This document shows positions 1-7,905 of a stretch of 64,000 nt of DNA, one piece after another (within the stretch, counting starts at the first letter, position 1; every line of letters starts with the position of its first letter). The stretch spans positions 1-64,000 of the forward strand of contig JAEUKE010000174.1 in NCBI GenBank assembly GCA_016794345.1. The letters are read 5' to 3'. Both the position numbers and the translations under genes were made by a program. The notes under the pieces are model-generated. The model made no database searches. It was not told where the DNA came from and worked only from the letters and a program-made list of their open reading frames with translations. The stretch is from Myxococcales bacterium. GTDB taxonomy: Bacteria > Myxococcota_A > Polyangia > Polyangiales > Polyangiaceae.

Positions 1-903
1 TCAGATCCCGCTCGCGTCGCCTTCGCTCGTCGCCACCGCCCAGCTCATCGTCGAGGTCGACCGCGCCCAGGCGTACCTGCCTGCCCTGTCGATGGCGATC
101 ACGCCGCCAGTCGCTGCGCCCTTGGCCGACAACACCGCCAACACCTCGCGGAGCACCGCTTCGAGCTCACCCCCTCCGGCCAGGGCACCCGCGATACGCT
201 GCGCGAAGCCGACGAGGAGGATCCCCTCTCCGTCACCCGTCGCCGAGATCGCCACGGCGTCGTCCGCGAGCGTTCCGGCGCCGACGATCGGCGAGTCGCC
301 GATCCGGCCCGGCAGCTTGCCGACCACCCCACCCGTGCTGGTCGCTGCGGCGAGGTTGCCGGCGGCGTCACGGCCGACCGCGCCGATGGTCCCGCCGGCC
401 CAGCCGCGCGGCGCGGTGCCCGCGCGCACCCGCTCGAGGGCAGCCCGCGCCCGATCGGTGATCAGCGACGCGGGGTCGACGCGACCGATCCCCGCGCGCT
501 CGGCGAATCGAGCCGCGCCTTCCGCACAAAGCAGGACGTGGCGCCCGTCCCGCAGGACGGCGCGTGCGACGTCGATCGGGTTCTTGAAGCCGGCGAGCCC
601 GGCGACCGCCCCCGCGCGGAGACGCGCGCCATCCATGATGGCGGCGTCGTGCTCCACCGTCCCGTCGGCTGTGAGCGCGGCTCCCGTCCCTGCGTTGAAC
701 TGAGGCAGGTCCTCGAGGCGGCGCGCCGCGATCTGGACAGCGTCGAGCGCGGAGCCGCCGGTCGCGAGCACGCTCTGTCCGGCTCTGGCCCCGTCGAGAC
801 AGCCGGCCTCATGGCTCGCCTTGCGCTCCTCTTCGACGGTCCCTGCTCCACCGTGGACGAGGACTCCCGCCTCGAGACGGCCGCTCCCCGAGACAATCTC
901 CAT
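1..903 (-). CDS. Isoaspartyl peptidase/L-asparaginase (Ntn hydrolase)
   Basis: This 300-residue protein belongs to the plant-type asparaginase/isoaspartyl aminopeptidase family, which cleaves isoaspartyl dipeptides and asparagine after self-processing into alpha and beta chains. The N-terminal strand LVHGGAG, the NAGTGAALT segment, and the GGTIGAVGRD segment with the predicted nucleophile Thr172 are all visible, followed by the substrate loop TSTGGVVGK and the GDSPIVGAG segment. The beta chain would begin at Thr172. Length fits the family. The start at 903 is preceded by GGGAG about 6 bases upstream. The stop is at the very edge of the window. It is divergent from the lipoprotein at 962. Whether peptides or free asparagine are the main substrate cannot be told from sequence. 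Confidence 0.93.
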   Translation of the reverse strand: MEIVSGSGRLEAGVLVHGGAGTVEEERKASHEAGCLDGARAGQSVLATGGSALDAVQIAARRLEDLPQFNAGTGAALTADGTVEHDAAIMDGARLRAGAVAGLAGFKNPIDVARAVLRDGRHVLLCAEGAARFAERAGIGRVDPASLITDRARAALERVRAGTAPRGWAGGTIGAVGRDAAGNLAAATSTGGVVGKLPGRIGDSPIVGAGTLADDAVAISATGDGEGILLVGFAQRIAGALAGGGELEAVLREVLAVLSAKGAATGGVIAIDRAGRYAWARSTSTMSWAVATSEGDASGI

Positions 904-961
904 CTTCGCTCTCCCAGGTTTGTTGGCCCCTGCTCACACGACGAACGAGGGTGCCCGCACC

Positions 962-1507
962 ATGCGAAGGGTACTCCCAATCCTCGTCGTCGGGCTCACC
1001 GCATGCCTCGAGCTCGGGCAGCAGCCCTCGTCCGAGAGCACCGAGACCACGGGGTCGAGCGCGACGCTCGGACGCTACGAGGTCACCGCCTCGCTCGACA
1101 CGCAGACGTGTGGCACGGGCAGCATCGTCTTCCCCGAGACGCTCACCTTCGTCATCGAGCTCGACGAAGAGGACAAGCAGCTCGTGTGGGGTGACGGCGC
1201 CCTCGCGCTTCGTGGCCGGCTGGCCGCGAACGGCGTCGAGTTCTCGGTCGAAGCGAAGAAGGTCGTCGACGCGCGCGGCGACACCGAGGCGGAGAACCTG
1301 CCGCCGTGCCTGATCGAGCGGACCGACGCGGTGCAAGGGGCGCTCGATGACCCCGAGGCCCCGACGGGCTTCGAGGCCACGCTGGAGATCGACTACGCAC
1401 CGGAGGCCGGGTCCGATTGCGAGGACCTGCTCTTCGGCCCCGACAGGCTCGTCCAGGCGCTCCCTTGCCAGGCCCGCTACGAGCTCGTCGGCTCGCGGAG
1501 CGACTGA
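962..1507 (+). CDS. Putative lipoprotein, unknown function
   Basis: This 181-residue protein starts with a short signal peptide ending in a lipobox (VVGLTAC), so it is probably lipid-anchored. The rest is an acidic mixed alpha/beta domain with three further cysteines and no family I recognise. The start at 962 was chosen because GAGGG lies about 9 bases upstream and because an upstream in-frame extension would overlap the divergent asparaginase gene and destroy the signal peptide. A hairpin at 1524-1556 follows the stop closely. Confidence 0.75.
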   Translation: MRRVLPILVVGLTACLELGQQPSSESTETTGSSATLGRYEVTASLDTQTCGTGSIVFPETLTFVIELDEEDKQLVWGDGALALRGRLAANGVEFSVEAKKVVDARGDTEAENLPPCLIERTDAVQGALDDPEAPTGFEATLEIDYAPEAGSDCEDLLFGPDRLVQALPCQARYELVGSRSD

Positions 1508-2038
1508 GAGGGTCGAAAAAGAACGAGCGCCGCTCCCACAGGGGAAGCAGCGCTCGCGGGGTTTCTCTCCATCCGAAGGCCGGCTCGCGTTCACCGGAAG
1601 GCCAACACCAGAGGGCACCTGCCCTCCGTCGTGAGCGCACGCCGTGCCGTCAGAGCCGTCGGAGGCCCGTCACGTCACCCGAGCTCGGACCTCCGACAGG
1701 GGAAACCAAAGGACTCTTGCATGGTGACCAACCCTCCTCCGGCGTGCGCCGGCACCTCGAGGCGCGCTCGAGCGGGACGTACCGCATAGGCGGCCTCGTC
1801 GCGGTGTTCCTCGTCGTGCTCGCCCCCGATACGCCCCCGAATGGAGCGGCTCGACGGCGCAGCACGCCTCGCTCGCAGCGCCGGGGTGCTCCCCAGCAGG
1901 ACCGATCCCGGAAGGGCTTCCCTCCGCGAGCACATGACGAGAAGGTATCATCGCTTCTCGCGCCTGCAAGGACGCCCGCGCACGTGGCGCGCTGACAGCA
2001 CACAGTCGCCGGGCGAGAAGTGCTAAGGTCCGCCCGCG
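1508..2038. other. Non-coding stretch, about 530 bases
   Basis: No convincing gene was found on either strand. The open frames here have no ribosome site, no signal peptide and compositions typical of shadow frames. It holds the hairpin at 1524-1556. Just before the next gene is a CTAAGGT tract at 2024-2030 that resembles the CTAGGGT tract upstream of the gene at 5685 and could be a -10 region; this is weak. Confidence 0.6.
1524..1556. terminator. Imperfect hairpin after the lipoprotein gene
   Basis: The arms CGAGCGC and GCGCTCG pair perfectly and further inner pairs extend the stem with two mismatches around a short loop. On the plus strand it is followed by GGGGTTTCTC; on the minus strand the stem is followed by TTCTTTTT, so it may terminate in either direction. 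It starts 17 bases after the stop at 1507. Confidence 0.5.
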
Positions 2039-4201
2039 GTGAGAGACCTTCTTACTCGGCTTCTGCAGAGCTCCTTTCCAGACAAGCTGAGCCAAGCGCT
2101 CGCGATCGCCGAGCCGGTGGCCTGGCTCCTCCTTCTGGCTGGCCTCTACTTCGGCCTGAGGGACCGCCTCTTCGGCCGCGCGAAGGCGCTGCTCAACATC
2201 GTCACCGCGGTGGTCGGCGCGGGGCTCTCGGTCCTCCTGGCGGGCGGCATCGGCGAGGTGCTCCCGCAGATGGGCTCGGACTCGGCCCACGCGCGCGCCT
2301 GCGACGTGATGAAGGTCTTCATCTCGCTCGGGGCGGCCGGCTTCGTCTTCTTCGAGATCCACCGCATGGGCCAGAAGAAGCCCGTGGCCGAGCGGTGGCA
2401 GAAGCTCGTCCTCATCAGCCTCGCGGTCGCCTCGATCGTCGTCTACTTCCAGTCATTCCGCTTCGGCTACCCGCGGTTTTACCACCGGTGGGATCAGTAC
2501 CACTACTACATGGGGGCCAAGTACTTCCCCGAGATCGGCTACGACGGTCTCTACAAGTGCACGGCCATCGCGCAGGACGACCTCGGGGACGGCGTGGAGC
2601 TCGAGGTCTTCGGGCAGAAGCGAAAGTTCGACTTCCGTAAGGAGGTCCGTAAGCCCGACAAGAAGATCCGCAACCTCTCGGGCGACAACCTCCTCATCAA
2701 GGCGGAGGAGGTCCTCGCGGATCCGGAGCAGTGCCACTCTCGCTTCACCCCGGAGCGCTGGGAGCAATACAAGAGCGACGTCGCGTTCTTCGGGTCGCAG
2801 TGTTTCCTCGACAGCTACTGGACCCAGATGCAGCACGACCACGGGTACAACCCACCGCCGGTGTGGACGCTCGGCGGCTCGTGGCTCGCCAACCTGCATG
2901 GGCCCGGGCTCCTCTTCGAGCTCGGCGGGGAGCAATACGTCTACGCGCAGGTCATCGCCCTGCTCGACGTCGTCTACATCCTCGGCGCCTTTGCGCTCAT
3001 CTGGTGGGCCTTCGGCTGGCGCATCTTCGCGGTCGCGGCGATCTTCTGGGGCTGCCAGTCCTCGGCGCCCGCCTACTGGACGCTCGGCGCGATGCTCCGC
3101 CAGGACTGGTTCTTCTTCTTCGTCGGCGCCGTCTGCTTCGCGCGCAAGCGCTACTTCGGCCTGGCTGGCGCCTCGATGGTCTACTCGGCGCTCCTTCGCA
3201 TCTTCCCGGGCCTCGCCGTCGTGGGCTGGCTCATCGTGGCGGGCATCCACCTCGTCCGCCACAAGCGCATGAAGGCCGACCACGTCCGCGCGCTGGTCGG
3301 CGGGACCGTCGCGGCCGCCGTCCTCATGGGGGGCAGCCTCGCGGCGGTCGGCAAGGACTCGTACCAGAAGTTCTACCACCACACGATCCAGGTCCACGAC
3401 CAGACGCCGCTCACCAACCACATGGGCCTGCGCGTCCTCGTCGGGCACGACATCGGCGAGGCCGCGATCGATCCGATCGCGGCCTTCCTCCAGCGCCGCG
3501 GCGGCCCGCTCAAGAGCGTCGCGATGAGCTACGACCTCGAGGCCGCGAAGGGGTCGGGCCGCATGAAGTACACGAAGGACGTCAAGGAGACGGACCCCTT
3601 CAAGATCTGGAAGCAGATGCGTCTCGACCGGTACAAGGACTACCGGCCGCTCGCCTACAGCATGATCGGCGTCACGCTCCTCGCGAGCATCCTGCTCTTG
3701 CGGCGGATCAAGTCGCTATGGATCGCGCAGTGCCTGAGCCAGGTCTGGATCATCCTCCTGAGCCAGCTCACCTGTTATTACTACTCGTTCATGATCATCT
3801 CGGCGCCCCTCACGCGGGTGCGCCGTGACATGGAGATCTGGCTCTTCGGCTTCGCCGGCGTGAGCCAGTTCATCTGGAAGATCCTGGGCTACAACGACGA
3901 CAAGTACACCGTCCTCACGCTGATCTCGCTCATCCTCTGCTACGCGATGATGTTCAGCTTCGGGAAGCGCGAGACCGCCGCGGACGACAAGCCCGCCTCG
4001 TGGCTCGACCTGCCCGGCCACAAGCTCGCCGCGCTCGTCACGTTCGTCCCGGGCGTCGTGATGATCGGCAACGCGGCGTTCCTCCGCGACTGGTCGACGG
4101 TCGCCGTCGGCGTCGTCGTGGTGTACGCCGGCTATTGGCTGTGGGGGTGGGGCAAACGGCAGGCGAACCTCGCGGCCGCCCAATCGAAGCAAAGCGCATG
4201 A
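2039..4201 (+). CDS. Polytopic membrane protein, GT-C glycosyltransferase-like
   Basis: This 720-residue protein has many hydrophobic helices (for example near residues 20-40, 50-70, 90-105, 125-140, then a long block from about 310 onward) and a large hydrophilic loop of roughly 150 residues after the fourth helix. That loop carries the acidic-aromatic segment RWDQYHYYMGAKYF, and the layout resembles lipid-linked-sugar glycosyltransferases of the GT-C/DUF2029 type, whose first outer loop holds the catalytic acid. No specific family could be confirmed. The start is GTG at 2039 with only AAGG about 10 bases upstream. The stop overlaps the next start (ATGA at 4198-4201), so it is translationally coupled to the aminotransferase. 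Confidence 0.7.
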   Translation: MRDLLTRLLQSSFPDKLSQALAIAEPVAWLLLLAGLYFGLRDRLFGRAKALLNIVTAVVGAGLSVLLAGGIGEVLPQMGSDSAHARACDVMKVFISLGAAGFVFFEIHRMGQKKPVAERWQKLVLISLAVASIVVYFQSFRFGYPRFYHRWDQYHYYMGAKYFPEIGYDGLYKCTAIAQDDLGDGVELEVFGQKRKFDFRKEVRKPDKKIRNLSGDNLLIKAEEVLADPEQCHSRFTPERWEQYKSDVAFFGSQCFLDSYWTQMQHDHGYNPPPVWTLGGSWLANLHGPGLLFELGGEQYVYAQVIALLDVVYILGAFALIWWAFGWRIFAVAAIFWGCQSSAPAYWTLGAMLRQDWFFFFVGAVCFARKRYFGLAGASMVYSALLRIFPGLAVVGWLIVAGIHLVRHKRMKADHVRALVGGTVAAAVLMGGSLAAVGKDSYQKFYHHTIQVHDQTPLTNHMGLRVLVGHDIGEAAIDPIAAFLQRRGGPLKSVAMSYDLEAAKGSGRMKYTKDVKETDPFKIWKQMRLDRYKDYRPLAYSMIGVTLLASILLLRRIKSLWIAQCLSQVWIILLSQLTCYYYSFMIISAPLTRVRRDMEIWLFGFAGVSQFIWKILGYNDDKYTVLTLISLILCYAMMFSFGKRETAADDKPASWLDLPGHKLAALVTFVPGVVMIGNAAFLRDWSTVAVGVVVVYAGYWLWGWGKRQANLAAAQSKQSA

Positions 4202-5511
4202 GCACTCGTCCTCCGTTCCCTTCCGAGCCCACGATCGAGCCCACCCACCAGAGCGTCGGCGCGTTCCGCAAGGTCCCGCGCACCGGCGTCATCTACGTCA
4301 TGGGCGAGGCCGCGAAGCTCGGCTACGCCTACAAGGCCGAGCCGGGCGAGGACGACTGGTGCAACCTCGGGCAGGGCATGCCCGAGACGGGGCCGCTGCC
4401 GGGCGCGCCTCCTCGGTGCGAGTCGATCCCGATCAGCGTCGACGACCAGGAGTACGCCCCCGTGCCGGGCCTCTGGGAGCTGCGCGAGGCCATCGCGAGC
4501 TTCTACAACCAGGCCTACCGCCGCGGCATGCCGACGCAATATTCGGCGGAGAACGTGTCGGTCTCCGGCGGCGGGAGGACGAGCCTCACCCGCGCCGCCG
4601 CGGCGCTCGGCCAGATCAACCTCGGCCACTTCCTCCCCGACTACACGGCCTACGAGGAGCTGCTCGACATCTTCCGGCTCTTCTCGCCGATCCCCATCTT
4701 GCTCGAGGGCGAGCGCCAGTACGACTTCAGCGTGCGCGATCTCCGTCGGGAGATCCTCGGCCGCGGGCTCGGCGCCATCCTCATGAGCAACCCGTGTAAT
4801 CCCACGGGCAAACACGTGCGCGGCGAAGAGCTGGCCGCGTGGGTGCGCACGGCCGGGGAGCTCGACTGCACGCTCCTCATCGACGAGTTCTACTCGCACT
4901 ACGTCTACGGGGAGGGCGCCGGCACGTCGGCTGCGCCGATGGAGAGCGCCGCCCGCTACGTGGAAGACGTGGAGAGGACGCCCGTCGTCATCTTCGACGG
5001 GCTCACAAAGAACTGGCGCTACCCGGGCTGGCGCGTCACGTGGACGGTCGGCCCGAAGGACGTGATCGACGCGGTGGCGAGCGCCGGCAGCTTCCTCGAC
5101 GGCGGCGGCTCCAAGCCCATGCAGCGGGCGGCCATCGATCTCCTCTCGCTCGAGCAGGCAAAGAAGGAGACGATCGCCATCCAGCGCACCTTCGCCAAGA
5201 AGCGTCACCTCATGCTCGAGGGCCTCCGGCGCATCGGCGTCTCGGTGGACGTGCCGCCGGAGGGCACGTTCTACGTCTGGGGCTCGGTCGCCGATCTCCC
5301 CGCCGGCCTGAACGACGGCATGTCCTTCTTCCGCGCCGCGCTCGCGCACAAGGTCATCACGGTGCCCGGTCAGTTCTTCGACGTGAACCCCGGAAAGCGC
5401 CGCGCCGGTCGTGCGAGCCGGTTCTCGAAGCACCTTCGGTTCAGCTTCGGTCCCGCGGAAGAGGTCTGCGCGCGCGCCCTGCGCCGGCTCGAGGCCATGG
5501 TTCGCGGCTGA
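4198..5511 (+). CDS. PLP-dependent aminotransferase, class I/II
   Basis: This 437-residue fold-type I aminotransferase has SNPCNPTGKH for cofactor and substrate contacts, LLIDEFYSHY with the Asp that pairs with the pyridine nitrogen, and GLTKNWRYPGWRVTW with the Schiff-base lysine and the conserved Arg/Trp region. C-terminal RFSFG supplies the carboxylate-binding Arg. Near relatives are aspartate/aromatic aminotransferases and biosynthetic LL-DAP or capreomycidine-type enzymes; the substrate is not clear. The start at 4198 was chosen because it overlaps the preceding stop as ATGA; a longer open frame upstream is a shadow of that gene. Coupling to a membrane glycosyltransferase-like gene suggests a shared envelope or lipid-modification pathway, but this is inference. 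Confidence 0.88.
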   Translation: MSTRPPFPSEPTIEPTHQSVGAFRKVPRTGVIYVMGEAAKLGYAYKAEPGEDDWCNLGQGMPETGPLPGAPPRCESIPISVDDQEYAPVPGLWELREAIASFYNQAYRRGMPTQYSAENVSVSGGGRTSLTRAAAALGQINLGHFLPDYTAYEELLDIFRLFSPIPILLEGERQYDFSVRDLRREILGRGLGAILMSNPCNPTGKHVRGEELAAWVRTAGELDCTLLIDEFYSHYVYGEGAGTSAAPMESAARYVEDVERTPVVIFDGLTKNWRYPGWRVTWTVGPKDVIDAVASAGSFLDGGGSKPMQRAAIDLLSLEQAKKETIAIQRTFAKKRHLMLEGLRRIGVSVDVPPEGTFYVWGSVADLPAGLNDGMSFFRAALAHKVITVPGQFFDVNPGKRRAGRASRFSKHLRFSFGPAEEVCARALRRLEAMVRG

Positions 5512-5598
5512 GCTCGCGCGGCCCGCGCGCGGGAGCGAGTGAATGAACGGGCGCGTCGGCCGTCCATGGCGAGTCCCGACCGGGGCGGCTTTCTCCCT

Positions 5599-5626
5599 TT
5601 GCACGTTCAGGCTTTGGGACTAGGGT
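5599..5626 (+). promoter_or_regulatory. Possible sigma70-type promoter for the 5685 gene
   Basis: TTGCAC and TAGGGT are separated by 16 bases, giving an expected transcript start about 50 bases before the gene. Each box matches the consensus at only about half its positions, so this is weak. Confidence 0.3.
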
Positions 5627-5684
5627 CCGCCGCGTCATCGGGGGGCCCCGGGCGGGGCTGCCGTCGGGACATCACGGAGCGAAT

Positions 5685-6221
5685 ATGAAGCAGATTGCCT
5701 TGACCCTTCCTGTGCTCGCCGTGCTGGCCGCGGGTTGTTACACGACCGTCCCCTTCGAGGGCGGAACGCCGATCGCCATCCAGGGCGAGGCGCCGGCGAA
5801 GAAAATCGTCAAGAAGCCGCCGGCCGCGCTGAAGGCCGTTTTGACGGACAAGAAGATCGAGATCAAGGAGATGGTCCAGTTCGATCTCAACAGCCCGACG
5901 ATCAAGCCGGAGAGCTTCCAGCTCCTCGACGACATCGCGAAGATCATGAAGGACCACCCCGAGGTGAAGAAGGTCGCCATCGAGGGCCACGCCAGCGCCG
6001 ACGGCGACGACAACCAGAACCTCGTCCTCAGCGACGCGCGCGCCAAGAGCGTGATGGCCTACCTGGTCGGCAAGGGCGGCGTCGACGCAAAGCGCCTCAC
6101 CGCCGAGGGCTTCGGCGAGAAGAAGCCGATCGCCGACAACAACACCGAGGAAGGGCGGATCAAGAACCGCCGCGTCGAGTTCAACGTCGTCGAGCGCGAC
6201 AACTCGGCCGCGAAGAAGTGA
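5685..6221 (+). CDS. OmpA-family (Pal-like) peptidoglycan-binding lipoprotein
   Basis: This 178-residue protein has a lipobox (VLAAGC) after a short signal peptide, a roughly 40-residue linker, then an OmpA C-terminal domain from about residue 60. The domain shows VQFDLNSPTIKPES, IEGHASADGDD, LSDARAKSVMAYLV and the NRRVEFNV end with the arginine that binds diaminopimelate. It is expected to tether the outer membrane to peptidoglycan. It is 20 bases upstream of another small lipoprotein gene and probably co-transcribed with it. Confidence 0.9.
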   Translation: MKQIALTLPVLAVLAAGCYTTVPFEGGTPIAIQGEAPAKKIVKKPPAALKAVLTDKKIEIKEMVQFDLNSPTIKPESFQLLDDIAKIMKDHPEVKKVAIEGHASADGDDNQNLVLSDARAKSVMAYLVGKGGVDAKRLTAEGFGEKKPIADNNTEEGRIKNRRVEFNVVERDNSAAKK

Positions 6222-6241
6222 ACGGAAAGGGAGCCACAATC

Positions 6242-6661
6242 ATGAAGAACAAGCTTTTCGCCCTCCTTCCCGTCGCCCTCCTCACCTCTGCCGCGGTCGG
6301 CTGTGGCGGTTACACGCGCACGCCGGAGCAGTGGACCGAGGACACCCGCCAGGTCTTCGAAGCCCAGAACGACTTCATCAAGACCTGCTACAACCGCGAG
6401 CTCAAGCAGAACGACAAGCTCGAGGGAACCGTCACCGTCACCTTCCTGGTGGAGAACGACACCGGGCGCATCAAGAAGGTGAAGCTCGATGACTCGAAGA
6501 CCACCGCCGGCGATCCCGCCCGCAAGTGCGTGATGGACAACATCAAGGACCTGCGGGTCAAGCCGGCCGACTGGAACAACGGCAAGGGCTCGTTCACCTG
6601 GGAGTTCAAGGCCACCGTGCCGGCCCCGGTGGAGACGCCCGAGGAGACGCCCGCCTCCTGA
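6242..6661 (+). CDS. Lipoprotein with AgmX/PglI-type (TonB-like) C-terminal domain
   Basis: This 139-residue protein has a signal peptide with lipobox AVGC. The rest resembles the AgmX/PglI C-terminal domain of myxobacterial motility and envelope proteins: a conserved region around FIKTCYNREL, the strand GTVTVTFLVENDTGRIKKVKL and the paired cysteine segment RKCVMDNIKDL. It has a Pro/Glu-rich tail. These domains are TonB-like and usually bind envelope partners. It sits directly after the OmpA-type lipoprotein, and the pair ends at a strong terminator at 6726-6760. Confidence 0.82.
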   Translation: MKNKLFALLPVALLTSAAVGCGGYTRTPEQWTEDTRQVFEAQNDFIKTCYNRELKQNDKLEGTVTVTFLVENDTGRIKKVKLDDSKTTAGDPARKCVMDNIKDLRVKPADWNNGKGSFTWEFKATVPAPVETPEETPAS

Positions 6662-6705
6662 CGTCTCGCCTGAGCCGCAAGGCACGCTCCGTCTGGAGCG
6701 GTGTC

Positions 6706-6748
6706 CTCGTGGATTCACCCCCCTGCCCCCCTCACGTCGTGAGGGGGG
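6706..6748. repeat. Dispersed palindromic repeat, copy A
   Basis: This copy has the flank CTCGTGGATTC, then CACCCCCCTG, then a C-rich/G-rich stem. Copy B at 7798-7845 shares the same flank and layout. The stem of this copy is the terminator at 6726. Confidence 0.65.
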
Positions 6749-6760
6749 TTCGTTTTTTCT
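6726..6760 (+). terminator. Strong intrinsic terminator
   Basis: A perfect 10-bp stem (CCCCCCTCAC with GTGAGGGGGG) around a 3-base loop is followed by TTCGTTTTTT. It ends the 5685-6661 lipoprotein pair and separates it from the convergent PilZ gene. The hairpin also belongs to a dispersed repeat family (see 7798). Confidence 0.9.
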
Positions 6761-6770
6761 GGAGGGGCGC

Positions 6771-7157
6771 TCAGGACAGGGCGCGACGCCGCGGCGCGCT
6801 GGTCGGGAGCTCGGAGAGCTGCGCGCGCAGAATCGTGCGCGCCATGCCGTCCATCCCGGAGAGCTCCAGACCGAGGCGCGGGCCCTCGTCGCCCAGACGC
6901 CGACCGTGGATGACGCGCGCCACGACCGCCTCGGTGTCGAGGAACATCCGCGTGAACGGAGCCATGAAGCTCACGATCAGGCTCTCGCCCGTCATGACGC
7001 GCAGCTTCGGGACGACGAGCATGCCCGAGTCGCTGAGCTCGACCATCTCGTCGGCGATCAAGCGAAAGTCCCGCTCCCGGACCACCTGGCAAGCGAGGCG
7101 GATCCGGTGACGGCTGGGGCGACGTGGCACATAACGGGCGAAGGAGCGGGAGCGCAT
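6771..7157 (-). CDS. PilZ-domain protein
   Basis: This 128-residue single-domain protein carries the PilZ signatures: an Arg-rich N-terminal RRPSRHRIR and the later ELSDSGMLV (D/NxSxxG type), both needed for cyclic-di-GMP binding. It has no other domain or signal peptide. The start at 7157 is preceded by GGAGG at good distance (GGAGGTTTGCCATG); a longer in-frame extension would run into the divergent gene at 7246. A role as a c-di-GMP-responsive adaptor is inferred from the family. Confidence 0.85.
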   Translation of the reverse strand: MRSRSFARYVPRRPSRHRIRLACQVVRERDFRLIADEMVELSDSGMLVVPKLRVMTGESLIVSFMAPFTRMFLDTEAVVARVIHGRRLGDEGPRLGLELSGMDGMARTILRAQLSELPTSAPRRRALS

Positions 7158-7245
7158 GGCAAACCTCCGCCCGAACGTTACCGACCCTTTTGCGTAGAGG
7201 ACCAATGTTCTACAACGCCTGCTCCAGCGACGAAGGAGACCACCG

Positions 7246-7752
7246 ATGCCGACAGTGAACTTCAGCCACGAGATCAACTGCGACGAGGCGACCTTCTGGG
7301 AGCTCTTCCTGGACAAGGAGTTCAACGAGAAGCTCTACAAGCAGGGCCTCGAGTTCCCCGAGTGGTCGATCGTCGAGCAGACCGAGACGGAGAGCGAGGT
7401 TCGCCGCACCACGAAGGGCCGACCGAAGCTCAAGAACGTCCCCGGCCCCGTCGCGAAGATCCTCGGCGACAGCTTCGGCTACACCGAGACCGGCACGATG
7501 GATAAGAAGAGCAAGGTCTGGAAGTACAAGCTCACGCCGAGCGCCATGGCGGACAAGATCCGTCAGGAAGGCACGCTCCGCATCCAGCCGGCCGGCGAAG
7601 GCAAGATCCGCCGCATGGTCGAGCTCGTGATCGAGGCGAAGATCTTCGGGATCGGCGGCATGGTCGAGAGCACGACCGAGAAGCAGCTGCGCGACGGCTG
7701 GGACACCAGCGCGGTCTTCATGAACAAGTGGCTCGCCGAGCACAAGAAGTAG
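7246..7752 (+). CDS. DUF2505 family protein (SRPBCC-like fold)
   Basis: This 168-residue soluble protein has the N-terminal pattern NFSHEINCDEATFWELFLDKEFNEKLY and a later WKYKLTPSAMADKI strand, typical of DUF2505 proteins. These are predicted to adopt the START/SRPBCC ligand-binding fold. The ligand is unknown. The start has GAAGGAG about 7 bases upstream. It is divergent from the PilZ gene, with 88 bases between. Confidence 0.8.
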   Translation: MPTVNFSHEINCDEATFWELFLDKEFNEKLYKQGLEFPEWSIVEQTETESEVRRTTKGRPKLKNVPGPVAKILGDSFGYTETGTMDKKSKVWKYKLTPSAMADKIRQEGTLRIQPAGEGKIRRMVELVIEAKIFGIGGMVESTTEKQLRDGWDTSAVFMNKWLAEHKK

Positions 7753-7797
7753 CGTCGTGAGGCGCCTGGAGCGCCCAGCTGCGCGCCAGCGCACGTT

Positions 7798-7845
7798 CTC
7801 GTGGATTCCTCACCCCCTGCCCCCTCTCCGCGAGCGGAGAGGGGG
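7798..7845. repeat. Dispersed palindromic repeat, copy B
   Basis: Flank CTCGTGGATTC, then CTCACCCCCTG, then a perfect 12-bp stem CCCCCTCTCCGC / GCGGAGAGGGGG at 7820-7845 with almost no loop. There is no T-run after it, but its position 45 bases behind the DUF2505 stop suggests it may still act as a transcript end. Confidence 0.75.
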
Positions 7846-7905
7846 TGACGCGAGTGCTCTGGCAAATGGCAGGGGTTGCCCTTAGATAGAAACGCGGAGG
7901 GCGAA

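Noticed and set aside
1417..2003. Open frames on both strands in the 1508-2038 gap
   Set aside because: No ribosome site, no recognisable domain, Arg/Pro/Ser-rich composition typical of shadow frames.
7876..7905. Upstream TTG start for the NDH-2 gene
   Set aside because: The TTG at 7906 has GGAGGG at proper distance and starts directly at the FAD motif.
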